From positions 1-45,360 of the forward strand of contig PNKC01000022.1 of the NCBI GenBank assembly GCA_013822275.1: a stretch of 45,360 nucleotides of DNA. The letters are read 5' to 3'. This DNA comes from Anaerolinea sp. (GTDB lineage Bacteria > Chloroflexota > Dehalococcoidia > Tepidiformales > Tepidiformaceae). Positions 45,127-45,360 of this stretch are shown here, piece after piece (positions within the stretch are counted from its first letter, which is position 1; each line of letters begins with the position of its first letter). The position numbers and the translations under genes were made by a program. The notes beneath the pieces were generated by a model. That model was not told where the DNA came from. It was given only the letters and a program-made list of their open reading frames with translations, and made no database searches.

Positions 45127-45360
45127 ATGTGTGGAATTGTTGGATACGCCGGCGGGCGGCCGGCCGCGCCGATCATCCTCCGTGCCCTGCACGACCTTGA
45201 ATACCGCGGCTACGACAGCGCCGGTATCGCCGTCCTGAGTGGCTCGGGCGACGGGCAGCATCTGGCTGTCACCAAGCGGCAGGGGAAGATTGTCAACCTT
45301 GAAGCTGCCCTTGCGGATGGCGAGCCACTGGACGCGACAACCGGCATGGGGCACACGCGC
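45127..45360 (+). CDS. glmS: Glutamine-fructose-6-phosphate aminotransferase, N-terminal part (3' truncated)
   Basis: The first 78 codons of GlmS, which makes glucosamine-6-phosphate from fructose-6-phosphate and glutamine for cell-wall precursors. The start MCGIVGYAGG has the catalytic Cys at position 2 (exposed after Met removal), and LHDLEYRGYDSAGIAVLS and GMGHTR are the class II glutamine amidotransferase signatures. The sugar-isomerase domains lie beyond the right edge. The ATG at 45127 has GGGAG upstream. The ribozyme in the leader is the expected feedback switch for this gene. Confidence 0.97.
   Translation, partial: MCGIVGYAGGRPAAPIILRALHDLEYRGYDSAGIAVLSGSGDGQHLAVTKRQGKIVNLEAALADGEPLDATTGMGHTR

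Overview
The window is a dense chromosomal segment (about 45 kb) of a high-GC bacterium. It has very short intergenic gaps, strong third-position GC and frequent GTG/TTG starts. The gene mix is Ser/Thr kinase with SEDS protein, class B PBP and FHA proteins, an LLM-class flavin oxidoreductase, CaiB-type CoA-transferase and acyl-CoA dehydrogenase, two-subunit class I fumarase, Ku, and a complete branched-chain amino-acid ABC transporter. This suggests Chloroflexota (Dehalococcoidia/Tepidiforma-like), with Actinomycetota as the main alternative; the placement is inference. I see no phage, IS element, CRISPR, tRNA or rRNA. Most of the window is core metabolism, so the unusual content lies in regulation and domain fusions.

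Layout. 1-3.4 kb: end of a sensor histidine kinase, then dxs and a polyprenyl diphosphate synthase that overlap (isoprenoid precursors). 3.4-4.9 kb: ku and a small unknown gene. 4.9-10.9 kb: gltB-gltD glutamate synthase (minus strand). 11.2-16.5 kb: PLP aminotransferase, MBL-fold hydrolase, secreted beta-helix protein and Eis-like acetyltransferase (plus strand). 16.5-20.9 kb, minus strand: a small unknown gene, fumarase alpha, GNAT, fumarase beta, a divergent glutamyl-tRNA reductase and an LLM oxidoreductase. A perfect 15-bp inverted repeat covers the reductase start codon. 20.9-22.2 kb: DUF4097-like beta-solenoid protein overlapping a class III nucleotide cyclase.

22.2-27.4 kb: a cell-wall growth/division module made of a membrane Ser/Thr kinase, an FtsW/RodA protein, a class B PBP, an FhaA-like DUF3662-FHA protein and an FhaB-like membrane FHA protein. 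27.4-30.1 kb: acyl-CoA dehydrogenase, methyltransferase, rhodanese. 30.1-35.2 kb: livJ-livH-livM-livG-livF, with a hairpin between livJ and livH. 35.2-37.8 kb: sortase, principal sigma factor, strong bidirectional terminator. 37.8-41.1 kb, minus strand: csoR-copZ-copA copper operon with a palindromic operator at its promoter; CopA carries a C-terminal cupredoxin-like domain. 41.1-44.7 kb: CoA-transferase, endonuclease IV, an apparently leaderless methyltransferase gene and a small coupled partner. 44.7-45.36 kb: a long leader holding a recognisable glmS self-cleaving ribozyme, then the 5' end of glmS.

Several well-formed sigma70-type promoters (TTGNNN, 17-18 bp, TANNNT, often with an extended TGN) are visible. 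Glutamine/glutamate use is represented at both ends (GltBD and GlmS). The two most informative non-coding elements are the glmS ribozyme near 44.87 kb and the palindrome at the hemA start near 18.55 kb.
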